Shown: one piece after another, positions 11,178 to 22,039 of the stretch
How positions within the stretch are numbered: position 1 is the stretch's first letter
Layout of the letters: each line of letters starts with the position of its first letter
Source: Diadophis punctatus similis
Lineage: Eukaryota; Chordata; Lepidosauria; Squamata; Dipsadidae
Direction: 5' to 3'
Length of the DNA stretch: 64,000 nt
NCBI GenBank assembly: GCA_023053685.1
Contig: JALIGW010000003.1
Location: forward strand, 45,082,496-45,146,495
The notes under the pieces: generated by a model
What the model was told of the DNA's origin: nothing
The model's input: only the letters and a program-made list of their open reading frames with translations
The model's database searches: none
Program-made: the position numbers and the translations under genes

Positions 11178-11312
11178 CAGAGGTCTTCAAACTTGGCAAC
11201 TTTAAGACTTGTGGACTTCAACTCCCAGAATTCTCCAGCCAGCTATGCTGGCTGGAGAATTCTGGGAGTTGAAGTCCACAAGTCTTAAAGTTGCCAAGTT
11301 TGGGGACCCCTG
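11178..11312. mobile_element. Palindromic MITE (ACTTCAACTCCCAGA family)
   Basis: CAGAGGTCTTCAAACTTGG to its inverted partner ending GACCCCTG, with perfect 8-bp duplication AGCTAAAG on both sides (11170-11177, 11313-11320). Both arms carry GGACTTCAACTCCCAGAATT. Confidence 0.92.
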
Positions 11313-11924
11313 AGCTAAAGTGTTATTATTTTTGGAGGACATTATTATTCCTTTAATTGTTTTACTCTTCGTAAGCCAGGTGAAGTTGTTTTTGTAGAAG
11401 TATAACTGCCACCAGTAAATAAGTAATAAATTGCCCACTCTGGTCAATTTTGTATATGAGATGTATCTCCAGGATAAAGGGATGAAATCTTCTTTATCGT
11501 CTCAGGCAGCAAAATATTTTGACCACCCTTAGAACTTATGTGTTTCCATAACGAAGAACAAAATATAGCTACTGGATAGAACCACATTTACTTTTTTCAG
11601 AAATGAATTTAATGTGGCATTTAAACACATGCACACACACATCTGTTTACTCAGAAGTAAGCCCACTATGACACATTGCCTAGTAGATGAGGGTATGATG
11701 GCACCCGATATGGCTGCAAGTATGCTTCATTTTTTCAGGCAGGGATACATTTGGTGTCTTTTTAGGTATTGGAGGAACATTTGGGAGACTCCAGAAGAGG
11801 GCAGCAAAACTCAAGTTGAGTGGCAGCCCCTCTGCTCCCAGGAAGCAGTGTTCCCAATGAATCAGAAAGAAAAAGCTGCAGATGAAGGAAGCCAATTCTT
11901 TGGAACTTTGTCTCCTTTGACTCG

Positions 11925-12719
11925 TAAGGTGACCAGACGCAGACACGCTTTTCAAGCGTGTGTCCCGCGTCCCGTATTCTTTCCAAAAAGTCACGCTTTT
12001 TTGGAAAGAATGCCGAAACAGCTGAACGTCTGGTCACCTTAGAAGGAGAAGCACAAAAGAGAGGTACTACCTGCAAAGCGGAATTTCAGCGAGCCGGCTG
12101 CCTGCTGGGGAGAGGGGGAAGGGAGGCTGCTCCTCCTCTCCTTCCCCCGCCCCATCCCTAGCCCCGCCCTCGGAGACGCCGCTGCTGTTGGGATGCGGGT
12201 GGAGGGGTGAGGGACGAGGAGCCGTCACCGCTGCCGTCGTCTCAGAAAAAGAGCGGCGGTTTGAGCTCACGAGCGGCCCCTCCGGCGGTGCAAACAGCCC
12301 TTCCTCGTCCCCCTCCCCTTCCTTCCCCCCGTCGCCTTGCTGCCGCCGTTGCCCTGGGGCCAGGCGGGCGACCGGGAGACCGCGGCGCTTGGATGCCTGG
12401 AGCTCGCACAGAGACCTAGCCCCGAGCCCGCCATGGGCTGCTGCGGGAACGCCGCCTCGCAGGTAAGCTGCCGGCTGCCTCCTTTCCCCGCCTCCCGCTC
12501 GTCGCTTGCCAGCCCAAGCCACTGCCGGCTCCCAAAGGGGAGGCAGGAGGCGAGGAAAGGCCTCCCACCTCCCACCCCCACCTGGACGCCGACATTTGCA
12601 TTGTTTTGCCCTCTGCGCATGCGCAGCGTTCTGCACATGCGCAGAGGGCAAAACTCAAATGGCGGCACCCAGGCGGGCCCGCCCCCCGTCCCACTTAAAA
12701 AAAAAATCTGGTCACTTTA
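11925..12719. mobile_element. GC-rich TIR element (GGTGACCAGACG family) carrying a captured first exon
   Basis: The left end reads TAAGGTGACCAGACG and the right end TCTGGTCACTTTA. A short palindrome of the same terminus (11925-12041) sits at the left. Octamers CCTTTGAC (11914) and CCTTTGAG (12720) lie at the two flanks, offset by 3 nt on the left, a possible 8-bp duplication. The interior (12045-12600) is CpG-rich, with a 5'-UTR-like run, an ATG and a splice donor. An inverted NRF1-like hairpin (CTGCGCATGCGCAG / CTGCACATGCGCAG) follows at 12612-12645. Confidence 0.65.
12433..12462 (+). pseudogene. First-exon-like piece: ATG, ten codons, splice donor
   Basis: The context GAGCCCGCCATGGGC is a strong Kozak match. 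It reads MGCCGNAASQ and is followed at once by GTAAGC, a consensus donor. The N-terminal MGCC is typical of N-myristoylated, palmitoylated membrane-anchored proteins. About 370 bp of CpG-rich 5'-UTR-like sequence precedes it. A second copy (MGCCGTAASQ) is at 19261-19290 on the other strand with the same flanking intron. I do not recognise the parent gene. A genuine host exon is possible for one copy, but both sit inside repeat mosaics. Confidence 0.5.
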
Positions 12720-12788
12720 CCTTTGAGGGTTTTCCCCCCACCCAGCCTCATATCCAGCTTTATAAATACAGACAGATTCTGCTACATA

Positions 12789-13142
12789 CAGAGTTGGAAG
12801 GGACCTTGTAGGTCATCTAGTCCAACCCCCTGCTCAAGCAGGAGACCCTACACCATTTCTGACAAATGGCAGTCCAATCTCTTCTTGAAAGTCTCGAGTG
12901 ATGAAGTTCCCACAACTTCCGACAGGGCAACCTGTTCCATTGGTTGATTGTTCTCACTGTCAGAAAGTTCCTCCTTATTTCCAGGTTGAATCTCTCCTTG
13001 ATCAGTTTCCATCCATTATTCTTTGTCTGCCCTTCGGGTGCTTTGGAGAATAGCCTGACCCCCTCCTCTCCGTGGCAGCCCCTCAAATATTGGAACACTG
13101 CTATCATGTCTCCCCTGGTCCTTCTCTTTCATGATCTCAGAT
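12789..13142 (-). mobile_element. CR1/L3-type LINE, 3' end
   Basis: It starts ACAGAGTTGGAAGGGACCTT. The minus strand encodes the ORF2 C-terminal pattern DMIAVFQYLRGCH, KAPEGQTKNNGWKLIKERF and RRNFLTVRTINQWNRLP, typical of CR1. One frame is open for about 96 codons, so it is relatively young. It is 5'-truncated near 13142. Confidence 0.92.
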
Positions 13143-13961
13143 GGAGATCTTGACACAAGGTGACAACTCTACCTCTCTAGTCTGAGAACTCTAATAAGTA
13201 AAGTATAAGACCACTCACAGAACTCAAAATATTGCAATGGTTATTCACACTGGTTGACTGGGATTGCAATCTAGTTCCTTAGGGTACCAAGAAGCAATTC
13301 CAGATGATCAGGTTTTCCCTGTGTCTGAATTCTTCTGAATGCAGTTCAAAACACACCTGAGAATGATCCAGACTGTCTTGACAATTTCCAGAACCATTTG
13401 GACAACAGGATGCAATAACCACAGGATTGTTTCTATGTTTGAAAGTCTGTAGAGATCTTTCAACCCACCAGCTAATCAGAGCTTGCTATTTCTCGCCAAT
13501 ACTTGAGAACAGACCATGATCAGGTAGTTGGTACTCACGGCTGGCCAGCTATTGAGTGCCTTATCCTCTCCCTTCAGGTCTCTGTTAAACACCCATCTTT
13601 CCTTCATCCACCAATATAAAGGATTTGTTTTTATTATACATTTCCTACTCAACAAGATCTACCTACCGTAATCATGCAATGCTAAAATCATGTAAGGGAA
13701 TGAAATATAGTATGTTTCAAAAATCCTTTGAATAAGAACACAGACTGTCCCTGTAAGCACAAGGCAGTGGCATTTGCTCTTTCTGAAGCCTTTTCACACA
13801 TAGCTATGTCACTGACCAAGGCTATCTTGCATGTGTTCTAGAGTGGTGCTATAGTCTGGCAGACCTCTTAGAGATGTGGATCAATATAGAACATAAAAAA
13901 ATGGCAAATAGAAGAATCAGCTCTGATATAAGGTCCTATTCCTGAAATGATCCCCTTGTTC
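13143..13961. other. No recognised feature
   Basis: Sequence of ordinary composition; no supported exon or repeat. Confidence 0.4.
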
Positions 13962-14568
13962 CAGAGGTGGGATTCAGCAGGTTCTGACCAGTTCTGGAGA
14001 ACCAGTAGCAGAAATTTTGAGTAGTTTGCAGGACCGGTAAATACCACCACTGATTGGCCCCGCCCAGAGGTGGGTTCCTCCCGGTTCGGACTGGTTCGCC
14101 CGAACCAGTAGTGACCCGCTAGTGACATCACGGAACTGGTTCTGTCAGTGCCAGTCCGTGGGTGCCACCATCTTTTTTTATTTTGGGGGATTTTTTTTTT
14201 AAGAATTTATTTGGGGGGGGATTTTTTTCTGGTTTTTTTTTCTTCTGCACATGTGCAGAACCCAAGTTTCCGGCTTTTTTGAGGGGGTATTTTTGGCAAT
14301 GCATATGCGCGCGCGCACAAAGCAGGAGGAAGCAAACCGGCAGCGAGGTAACTTAAAACCCACCCCTGGCCCTGCCCCATCTATTCTCTGCCTCCCGAGT
14401 CCCAGCTGATCGGGAGGAAATGGGGATTTTGCAGTAACCTTCCCCTGGAGTGGGGTGGGAATGGAGATTTTACAGTATACTTTCCCTGCCACACCCACCA
14501 AGCCATGCCCGCCACACCACGCCACGCCCACAGAACCGATAGTTTAAAAAAACTGAATCCCACCACTG
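13962..14568. mobile_element. hAT-like element (GGTGGGATTCAGCAGG family), interrupted
   Basis: Termini CAGAGGTGGGATTCAGCAGG and TGAATCCCACCACTG, flanked by CCTTGTTC and CCTTGCTC (7 of 8). The right part repeats the unit GGGAATGGAGATTTTACAGT. A second hAT-like element (14065-14368) is inserted in it. Confidence 0.85.
14065..14368. mobile_element. hAT-like element (GGTGGGTTC family) nested in another
   Basis: CAGAGGTGGGTTCCTCCCGG to AACCCACCCCTG, with flanks GCCCCGCC and GCCCTGCC (7 of 8). It lies within 13962-14568, so it is the younger insertion. T-rich inner part and an NRF1-like CTGCACATGTGCAG. Confidence 0.85.
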
Positions 14569-16080
14569 CCTTGCTCATATGCCTATTGCACGCTGAAGTA
14601 GATTGTAGTGAAGATATTAACATATGAGAGGGAGCTGAACAGCAATTCCGGTGGGACTCCAGCATTTATAAAAAGTACACAATAGTTTTGGAAGAGTGTC
14701 CTAAGGCAGGAATCCTAAGCAATTTCTACTAAGGATGTGTTTGTTTCCAGGAAATATGGTGAAAGACAAGGAGAAAATTAGGGGACCGGATAAGATCAGC
14801 ATCAATGTTGTGATGTAGCACTTAAGATGTCAGCTTAAAACAGGGGGGGGGGGCAATACAGATTCGGGTTCACTTTCAGCCATGGAAGCTCCCTAGGTGA
14901 TGTTTGGTCGGTCATACTCACTTATTACAAGGTTGCTGCGGGGAGAAAAAATGGAGAAGGGAGTACCTTGTATAATAAGCAAGCTAGAACCCCTGGAGAC
15001 AGGGAGGGATGTAAGTCTAACAAATAATACATACGGTAATAAAATTCTCCTGCAAGTGCCACTTGTGAGACGGTGATTTCATTAGCAGACACACATGTAG
15101 TTTTTCAACATCTAATGATTTACAAACAGTATTTGCTGACAAGACTCTATTGTAGCAGTCCCTAGGATCTCACCAGCAGCTTAAGAAAAACAAGCCAAGG
15201 CTTTTACAAGACAAGTTGTGAAATGATTCCAGAGACACCCATTTGTATATGTGTCACTGCCATCGCGCACAAAAAAACAGACACACAGGCACACATGTAT
15301 ATATAAGGAAAAGAGATTGTAGGAATGTTACGGTCAACACATTGGTCTTTCACTTTCTCCATAACTTAAAAGAAAAACAAATTTGCCCGTGGGAACAACC
15401 GCATCTATGTACTGGCCCTGAGTATGGATGCAAATAGCTTTATGCTGGATCGAAGAACTGATGTGGGGTTTAAGGCCATGCAAAACAACTCTATAACCCA
15501 TGCAAACAACTCTGTGACCTGTATGCATCTTGACCCTTCCTAACCCAGAACATCTTATTCAACATAAAAATAACTCCTGCCATAAAATTCTGCTTGAGCA
15601 TACTTTTAGTTCCGCAAATCACACATCAGCTCCTATTTATTGCTCATTGTCCACTGTCACATTATCATTGCAAGCTCCTTCTTAAACAGTCTTCTACTTG
15701 GTAACACCTCTGTATAATTTTTCATAATGTTCTCAGAGGCACTTTTTATGACAAGGGTTATTTATTTCGTGGCATTATTGGAGTCACTCTTTAATCACCA
15801 TCATTTCTTAGTGATGCTGTTGCTAAGGTTCTCCTTGCCCTGTGTTATGGTTATTCTTGACTTAATGAGCACATTTGGCAGAATGCACCCTCCCACCCTC
15901 TGCTTATATTGTGAAAAATCCCCATTGGGTTTCACAGGCCTCACACAGCTGGCTCTTTAAGAGATATCCCATAACTGATAACAGCCCGAACAAGTATCCC
16001 TATGACTTTGTGGTAATGGCTCTAGAGAGAGAGAGAGAGAGAGATGATAAACCAAGGTTCAATAATTGAAGCCTCTAGAT
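14569..16080. other. Mostly unassigned sequence
   Basis: No gene or nameable repeat apart from short runs (G9 near 14844; GA run near 16027-16043). Nothing here resembles an exon with splice sites. Confidence 0.4.
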
Positions 16081-16196
16081 CAGAGGTCTTCAAACTTGGC
16101 AACTTTAAGACTTATGGACTTCAACTCCCAGCTGGCTGGAGAATTCTGGGAGTTGAAGTCCACAAGTCTTAAAGTTGCCAAGTTTGGGGACCCCTG
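16081..16196. mobile_element. Palindromic MITE (ACTTCAACTCCCAG family), one arm shortened
   Basis: CAGAGGTCTTCAAACTTGG to GGACCCCTG with perfect duplication CTCTAGAT. The left arm has lost the AGAATTC part next to the centre, so the hairpin is asymmetric. Confidence 0.9.
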
Positions 16197-18190
16197 CTCT
16201 AGATAATGAGAAAGGGAAGATGCACTTAAATGGGCAACATAGATGCTTTCACTGGGAAGCTGTGTTGGTGACCCTGCCCACTGGGTTGACTGGGGGGGCC
16301 AGGACTTCTCCCTGAAGTCTGGTCCAGATGCAAACATTTAAGGATGACTTTACTATTTTTTGCTACATGATAATCATGAATAAAAGGGCTTTATTCAACC
16401 TTTAACAGATGACCAAAGGAAGCTTCTCAATAATCTCTCCTTGGACGTTCTCTGTTTTTACTTTCAGGACCGCTCAAACCTGCCACTAGTGAGCACCATC
16501 TTAGAGAAGGCATCCTGCTTTCTCCTCAGCTGAGGCAGAAGCCTTCTTTTAAGCGGTCTTTGCAGCAACACCTACAGGCAGCCTCTGCAAACGAAGGGTG
16601 TCTGCCTTTCTGTGCCCCTTTCAAGAAATTCCTCTTCCAGTCACAGGTCAATTCTGCCAATTTCATTGATGCAGAATCATTTGATTAACCGAGTAAGGTT
16701 CTTTTTAAATGCAATGCAGGAGCTCGTCTTCTGACAAAGTTATTTTTTCTCCCAATCTCCATATTCTCTGTCTATGCACATGTACTCAACCTTCTCAAGC
16801 CCACACAAATGCACTCACACACCTCTTACACGCCTTCAGTACAGCTGCTCCCCCCACAGCAGCGCCTGCCTGCCTGCCTGCCTGCCTGTCTCCATTCCCC
16901 CACCCCCACTCTGCCCTTACAGGACCGTTTTTTTTTTCATACTCAAGGGTACAGGATGTTCTGTTCTTTCTCTCTCACTCACACGCGTATGCGCACACCC
17001 TCTCCTCCCCCCCCTCGCCTGTTTCTGTTCCTCAATATCAGGCTTGGGGCCTTCACCTTTTTAACCCCTTCAGTGCCGGTTTGCACTAGGCGAGGCACGG
17101 ATGACAACACAAACCCTGCTGCACTACCACCCCTCCCTCTGACAGGCTAGGCATTGCTCATTGCGGAGTCTGACAAGCAAATGTCTTGGCTTCTCAATTA
17201 GCAACTCAGCCTGCGTTTACCAAGGGGGTTCCTAAAGGGTTGGGGGCCAGCTGGCAGGTGAGGCCTTGGGCAGGAAGAAGCATTTTTCAGTGTTGTTGTT
17301 GGTGGGGCCAGAGAAAGGCAAGCCTCCCTCTCTCTTGACCCGACCCAGGAGATCGAATTATCTCGACTCCTTGGGGCCCTCCTTCTGACCTTGCTTTTTC
17401 TCACAGGTTAGCTATCCCTGACTAACAAGGTTAGGAAGAGGATGACGTAGATGCAACCGATAACACCAGGAGATGAGCAGAGACATCTGGCAATCGCTGG
17501 CTGGCTTCGTGTTGAGGGAAATACCGGCATTTTTGCTGAACAAGCATCTGACTCAGTTTCTCTACAGCAAATGTCCCTCCTCTGGGAAATGATCAGAGCA
17601 CCTAAATAAATTTGGGCATCCAAAACTAGAACACTCCCCCCCCCACCAAAAAAACCATCTATTTGGTTTTAGGCGGGTTACAATGAAACAAATAAAAATG
17701 CAAAATATTCATAATGCAAAATATTCATAATGTAAAACAAAAAGAGAAATACATAGCGGCCAGGAATGATCTGACCTATATTATTCATACAACCAGGAGA
17801 TAGGCTCTCACCCATGCTAGGGCCTCAAGCTTGATCACAAGCCACAGGCCAACAGGGATGGGGCCAATCTAATTGGGAGGGGGGAATGATTTCCAAAGGG
17901 TGGGTGCCACAGGAGAAAAGTCTTTGGCTGTCTCTCCCTAGCTCACCTAGAGCATGCCCTTCTTGCCAGATTGGATAGGAGGGGTAGAAACAATTGGAGG
18001 GACAGATTTATATGTTTGACACAAACGCTTTCATCATATGCATACATCTTGTGATAGAGTCCTTGGGAGTTGGGCGTAGTGTTAGTGTTAGTGTTATAGT
18101 TAGTGTTTGGCTGAAGCCATTTATTATCAATCAACTGTGTTTACTCTTCTGCAATCATAATGACAACAGAAACTAACACTAACCATGAGT
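16197..18190. other. No recognised gene; minor repeats
   Basis: A CCTG tetranucleotide run lies at 16868-16889 and a GTTAGT run at 18076-18105. A stretch near 17660-17690 (TAGGCGGGTTACAATG) looks like a decayed LINE tail. No supported coding exon. Confidence 0.4.
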
Positions 18191-18195
18191 GACAG

Positions 18196-18241
18196 AAAGA
18201 ATAGAATAGAATAGAATAACAGAGTTGGAAGGGACCTTGGA
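18196..18241 (-). mobile_element. CR1 3' terminus with (AGAAT)n tail, cut after about 22 bp
   Basis: AGAATAGAATAGAATAGAAT leads into CAGAGTTGGAAGGGACCTTGG, the CR1 3' end. CR1 identity stops exactly where TAAGGTGACCAGACG begins at 18242. A CR1 segment from further upstream in the LINE resumes at 19321, so one CR1 may have been split and partly deleted. Confidence 0.75.
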
Positions 18242-18758
18242 TAAGGTGACCAGACGTCCCGATTTTGGCGGGACAGACCCGCTTTTTAATGATTTGTCCC
18301 GCGTCCCGCCCGTCCTCTAAAAAGTCCCGATTTTTGAAAAGAATGCACGACTAGGGCATTCTTTTCAAAAATCGGCCTGAAAGGGGGGGCGTGTGAGCCA
18401 GCCAAGAGGAGGAGCCGATGCGGAACGCAGGGGCGGCGGGCGGGCGAGTGAAGCGGCAAAGGCACCCCAGCCAGGAACTTTTCTGGACTTTGGGTGTGCG
18501 GGGGTGGGGGGTGGAGGGAGGGGGTGTCCGTCTCTGAGGAGCTTCGGGGGCGAGAGGGGCGAGGGCCAGGACCCCTCCTTTCCCCTTGCCCTCCCAGGAA
18601 GCCGTCCTGCCAGGCGCAGCAGCCTGCTCCAAATAATAGAGTTGGAAGGGACCTTGCGGGTCATCTAGTGGGGCCAGATCCGCGCATGCGCCTCGCCTCA
18701 CCAGCTCTCCAATGGAACCGGCGAAGACAGATCCTCACCAGTGGCCGGGCAGGAGGCG

Positions 18759-18915
18759 ATGGCTGGGGAGAACCAGCAGCGGACCCTCAGGAAGAGCATT
18801 GCGGCTCCGCAATCGCCCCCGCCGTCCGGCAACAGCCCCAGCGCCCCGCAAGCACCCAGCCCGGACAGCAGCGACACGGAGCGAGTGGCGCTCAAGAAGG
18901 AGATCATCATCATAG
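18759..18915 (+). CDS. First-exon-like ORF of unknown gene (ATG to splice donor)
   Basis: ATG in the context GGAGGCGATGG opens 157 nt ending CATCATAG|GTGAGG, a good donor, leaving phase 1. The 52 residues are Pro/Ser-rich, with MAGENQQRTLRKS at the start and SSDTERVALKKEIIII at the end. The composition looks like a real cytoplasmic N-terminus before a structured domain. I do not recognise the family. The VALKKEI ending recalls N-termini of SLC7 light-chain transporters, but that is only a resemblance. It could be a captured exon or a true host first exon invaded by repeats. Confidence 0.45.
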
Positions 18916-19136
18916 GTGAGGAGGGGCAGCCCCGTCGCGACCCCCACCCCCCAGGCAGGGGTGTCTTCCCCCCACCCCCAGCTTGGAAAGTTGCTCTTGG
19001 TGGAGCGCGGTCCTTTAAAAGAAGAGGAGGACAAGGGGGGGCGAGGCTGCTTGGAGGAGGACCCCCTCCCTCCTCTTTTCTCTTCTTACAGATTAACGAA
19101 GTTGGAAGGGACCTTGTAGGTCATCTTATGTCGGCG

Positions 19137-19300
19137 TCCAGGTGGGGGGGGGAGGCGGGAGGCCTTTCCTCGCCTCCCGCCTCCCCTTCGGGAGCCGGCA
19201 GTGGCTTGGGCTGGCAAGCGACGAGCGGGAGGCGGGGAAAGGAGGCAGCCGGCAGCTTACCTGCGAGGCGGCGGTCCCGCAGCAGCCCATGGCTAAAGTG
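19137..19300 (-). repeat. Inverted second copy of the 12.43-12.60 kb exon/intron segment
   Basis: On the minus strand, 19290 to 19137 repeats 12433 to about 12595: ATG GGC TGC TGC GGG, the donor GTAAGC, then the same intron start (TGCCGGCTGCCTCC) out to ACGCCGACAT. The coding part is 19261-19290 and differs by one residue (N to T). Copies are 6.7 kb apart in opposite orientation. Confidence 0.85.
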
Positions 19301-19320
19301 GCCAAGTTTGCAGATCTCAC

Positions 19321-19432
19321 AGAGTCCTTCTTTTCATTAAACTAGACATACTCAGTTCCTGCAACCGTTCTTCATATGTTTTAGCCTCCAGTCCCCTAAT
19401 CATTTTCGTGTTATCATTCATATTCTCTGAAA
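19321..19432 (-). mobile_element. CR1/L3-type LINE fragment (internal part)
   Basis: GTCCTTCTTTTCATTAAACT, CAGTTCCTGCAACCGTTCTT and TAGCCTCCAGTCCCCTAATC are the CR1 blocks that normally follow the 3' region. It is probably the continuation of the CR1 cut at 18241. Confidence 0.85.
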
Positions 19433-19940
19433 AATGGCCAGGAAATCATAAATTCTGCCAGGGTATGTAAACTTATGAGCACAACTGTACAGTTGAAAAT
19501 GCATTGTGTGCACCGTAGAACAATCACAATCCCCTCTTCTACTTAAGCTTCCTCATCTGACACATTCTGGATGAGCCTGTTATTTCCATTTCACTAGGCC
19601 TAGCCCTTTTTTCTCAAGGACGTTACTCGCAGGGATACAAAACAGAGCTCAAATAGAGTAACTAGGGAATCAGTCCCACTGGATTTTTGACTCAAGTGGG
19701 AAAACAACAGATTCAATACCCAACTCTCTTTCTTTCAAGGGCTCTCCTGTTTCTGCGCACAACTCAGACAGAAGGATCATCTACCAGAACCTGCCCATAC
19801 TTAATTATCATCATTGGAGATCTTATTTTATGTGCCCTCACTTGAAAGATGCACATTTAGTGATATTTGAGACAAGGCCTTTTGATAAATTCACCCTTTC
19901 AGAGGATGGTGCTGAGATTGGCTTCTTTATTTTTTTGAAT

Positions 19941-20650
19941 TACCGTATTTTTCGGAGTATAAGACGCATCGGAGTATAAGACGCACCTAGATTTTAGAGG
20001 AGGAAAACAAAGAAAAAAGTATTCTGAACCAAATGGTGCAGTAATATATTATTTAATAAAATACCAGTGTAGCAGAATACTTTTTACAATCATGTATACT
20101 TTTTACAACCATGTATACTTTTTACAAACTTCAAACTTGACAGCTTTAAGACTAGTGGACTTCAACACCCAGAATTCCTCCTCCAGTCATGCTAGCTCAG
20201 GAATGGGAGTTGAAGTCCACAAGTCTTAAACTTGCCAAGTTTGAAGACCCTTGCAACCCTAACCCCTAACCCAGGGGTCTTCAAACTTGACAGCTTTAAG
20301 ACTAGTGGACTTCAACTCCCAGAATTCCTCCTCCAGTCATGCTAGATGGGGTAATTAGAAGGCAAAAACGCCCCAATTTTTGCAAAAAAAGGCCCATTTT
20401 TCGCTCATTTTTTTTTGCAAAAACGGCATGCAAAGGATCTGGGAAGCCTGCAGAGCACTCCTAGGGGGTGGGGGAAGGCAAACCCCCCCATTTTTGCAAA
20501 AAAAACCAGTCCATTTTTTGCAAAAATTGGATGCGGGAACGGGGCTTCGGGAGGCTAAAAATTGCTGTATTCGGTGTATAAGACGCACCAACATTTCCAC
20601 CTTCTTTTTGGGGGCAAAAAGGTGCGTCTTATACTCCAAAAAATACGGTA
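19941..20650. mobile_element. TIR transposon with CCGTATTTTTCGGAGTATAAG ends
   Basis: The left end is TACCGTATTTTTCGGAGTAT followed by AAGACGCACC. The right end is its near-perfect inverse (GGTGCGTCTTATACTCC, AAAAATACGGTA). The terminal TA on both sides could be the target duplication. The terminal block is repeated internally near 20573-20595. Remnants of the palindromic MITE family occupy about 20130-20345 and appear twice. Superfamily not settled. Confidence 0.7.
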
Positions 20651-21543
20651 TATTGGCAGTGTAGCCAGTTTTGTCGAGTGCTTTATGTCACCCGTTTGTT
20701 TTAATATTAATACTGTTCTCATAGTTAAAGGTTTTTAATACTTTATTGAATTGCACACTACTCTGCGTAACTGATGTAGAGTGTGATTTATCAAAACAGT
20801 GTTGCCCTCTCCCACAATATTTAAAGCCTTTTTCAATCTCATCAAGAAGTGGAAAAGACTAGATGATGTACACCTGACATTCTTCAGGCTATTTCTGCAA
20901 TTTTTAAAGTAGAAATATTTTGGAAGGGTATAAGTGGGTACTTAGTGTTAGTATAGCATTCACTAAATAGGCATGGGGATTCCTCATATCCTTATTTACA
21001 CCATCTGTACATGTTTCTCAACTTTCGCTGAAATCCGGAAACTGTTAGAAGAACTAGACCATGATATTAAAAGTAATTAGAGGGTTTGTAAAAAAAGGAA
21101 ACCAATGTGACCTGAGATAAACTATAAACAAACAAAGCTCAAGAATTCCTTTCAGGTGCCTGATTCTGCTTGCCAAAGTCAATTAAATTCTTACCATTGA
21201 CATAAACAGGAACAAACTTCCTATATGTCCCAGATGATTCCATGACCAAACTTTGTAAGGAATTCACATCTTTGCAAAAAGCATCTTACTAAGATGAAAT
21301 CTTCAACCAATGGCTCTCCTGTACCTTGAACTTTGGAAGTTCCTCCAGAAATGAAACTGCCAGCCATTCTCATAACTCTGTAGGGAACGATCCTTTCTCA
21401 TCCTCAGGTCATTCCTGTGGATGAAGATTGCTAGCAAAAGTCAGGATGCACTGATACATCTTGATATATGTCTGAAAGGAACTTTTCTGTTAAATGGAAT
21501 GCCACAGCCTTCAAATAATAAATTTTGAAAGCAATCCTGGGGG
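20651..21543. other. No recognised feature
   Basis: Ordinary A+T-rich sequence. Confidence 0.4.
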
Positions 21544-21753
21544 CAGAGGTGGGTTCCTACTGGTTCTAACTGGTTCTTTAGAACCATTAGTACACCGGCG
21601 ATGATGTCACGGAGCTGGTTCTGTTGGTGTCTCTATGGGCACCGCCATCTTGGATTTTGCTTCCGCGCATGCACAGAAGCTATTTTTTGATTGCTGCGTG
21701 CCCGGTGCGACCCTCAGTGAACTGGCAGCAAAAGTATCCAGAACCCACCCCTG
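21544..21753. mobile_element. hAT-like non-autonomous element (GGTGGGTTC family)
   Basis: CAGAGGTGGGTTCCTACTGG to GAACCCACCCCTG with perfect duplication CCTGGGGG (21536-21543, 21754-21761). 210 bp, close relative of 9078-9329. Confidence 0.9.
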
Positions 21754-22039
21754 CCTGGGGGAATATATCTAGTCCCAACCACCATGGTAATGAAACTGAG
21801 CTTCAGAACCAGAGATACTTATTTTGACACTCACAGAAGCATCATGTTCATAAAGCAAATATTATTGGCTAGTGGACTGTGATACAATCAGATTTACGTT
21901 TACACTTCAAGGTGTGGTTCTATAGCAGGTTTTTACTCTCTGAGGATAACATGATTGTTTTGGACTATATGCATATTTTTCATCATGCCAGCATGGCTAG
22001 ATTTCAGCAGTAACAGGAAATGTAATTAAAAACTCCTGG

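Larger units (their letters stand above)
18242..19300. mobile_element. GC-rich mosaic of TIR element, CR1 ends and exon-like pieces
   Basis: It opens with TAAGGTGACCAGACGTCCCG, the same terminus as at 11925, followed by a palindrome around GATTTTTGAAAAGAATGC. No clear right terminus is found; TAAAGTGGCCAAGTTT near 19293 may be a decayed one. Two further isolated CR1 3' ends lie inside (18634-18672 and 19089-19130). Two first-exon-like pieces are present, at 18759 (+) and 19261-19290 (-). Confidence 0.5.

Noticed and set aside
12067..12811. Several overlapping 90-190 codon frames on both strands at 12 kb
   Set aside because: Open frames are expected in CpG-rich DNA with few stops. Only the short ATG-to-donor piece has exon-like structure.
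20250..20275. Telomere-like CCCTAACCCCTAACCC
   Set aside because: Only two imperfect units in a decayed MITE; too short for an interstitial telomeric repeat.
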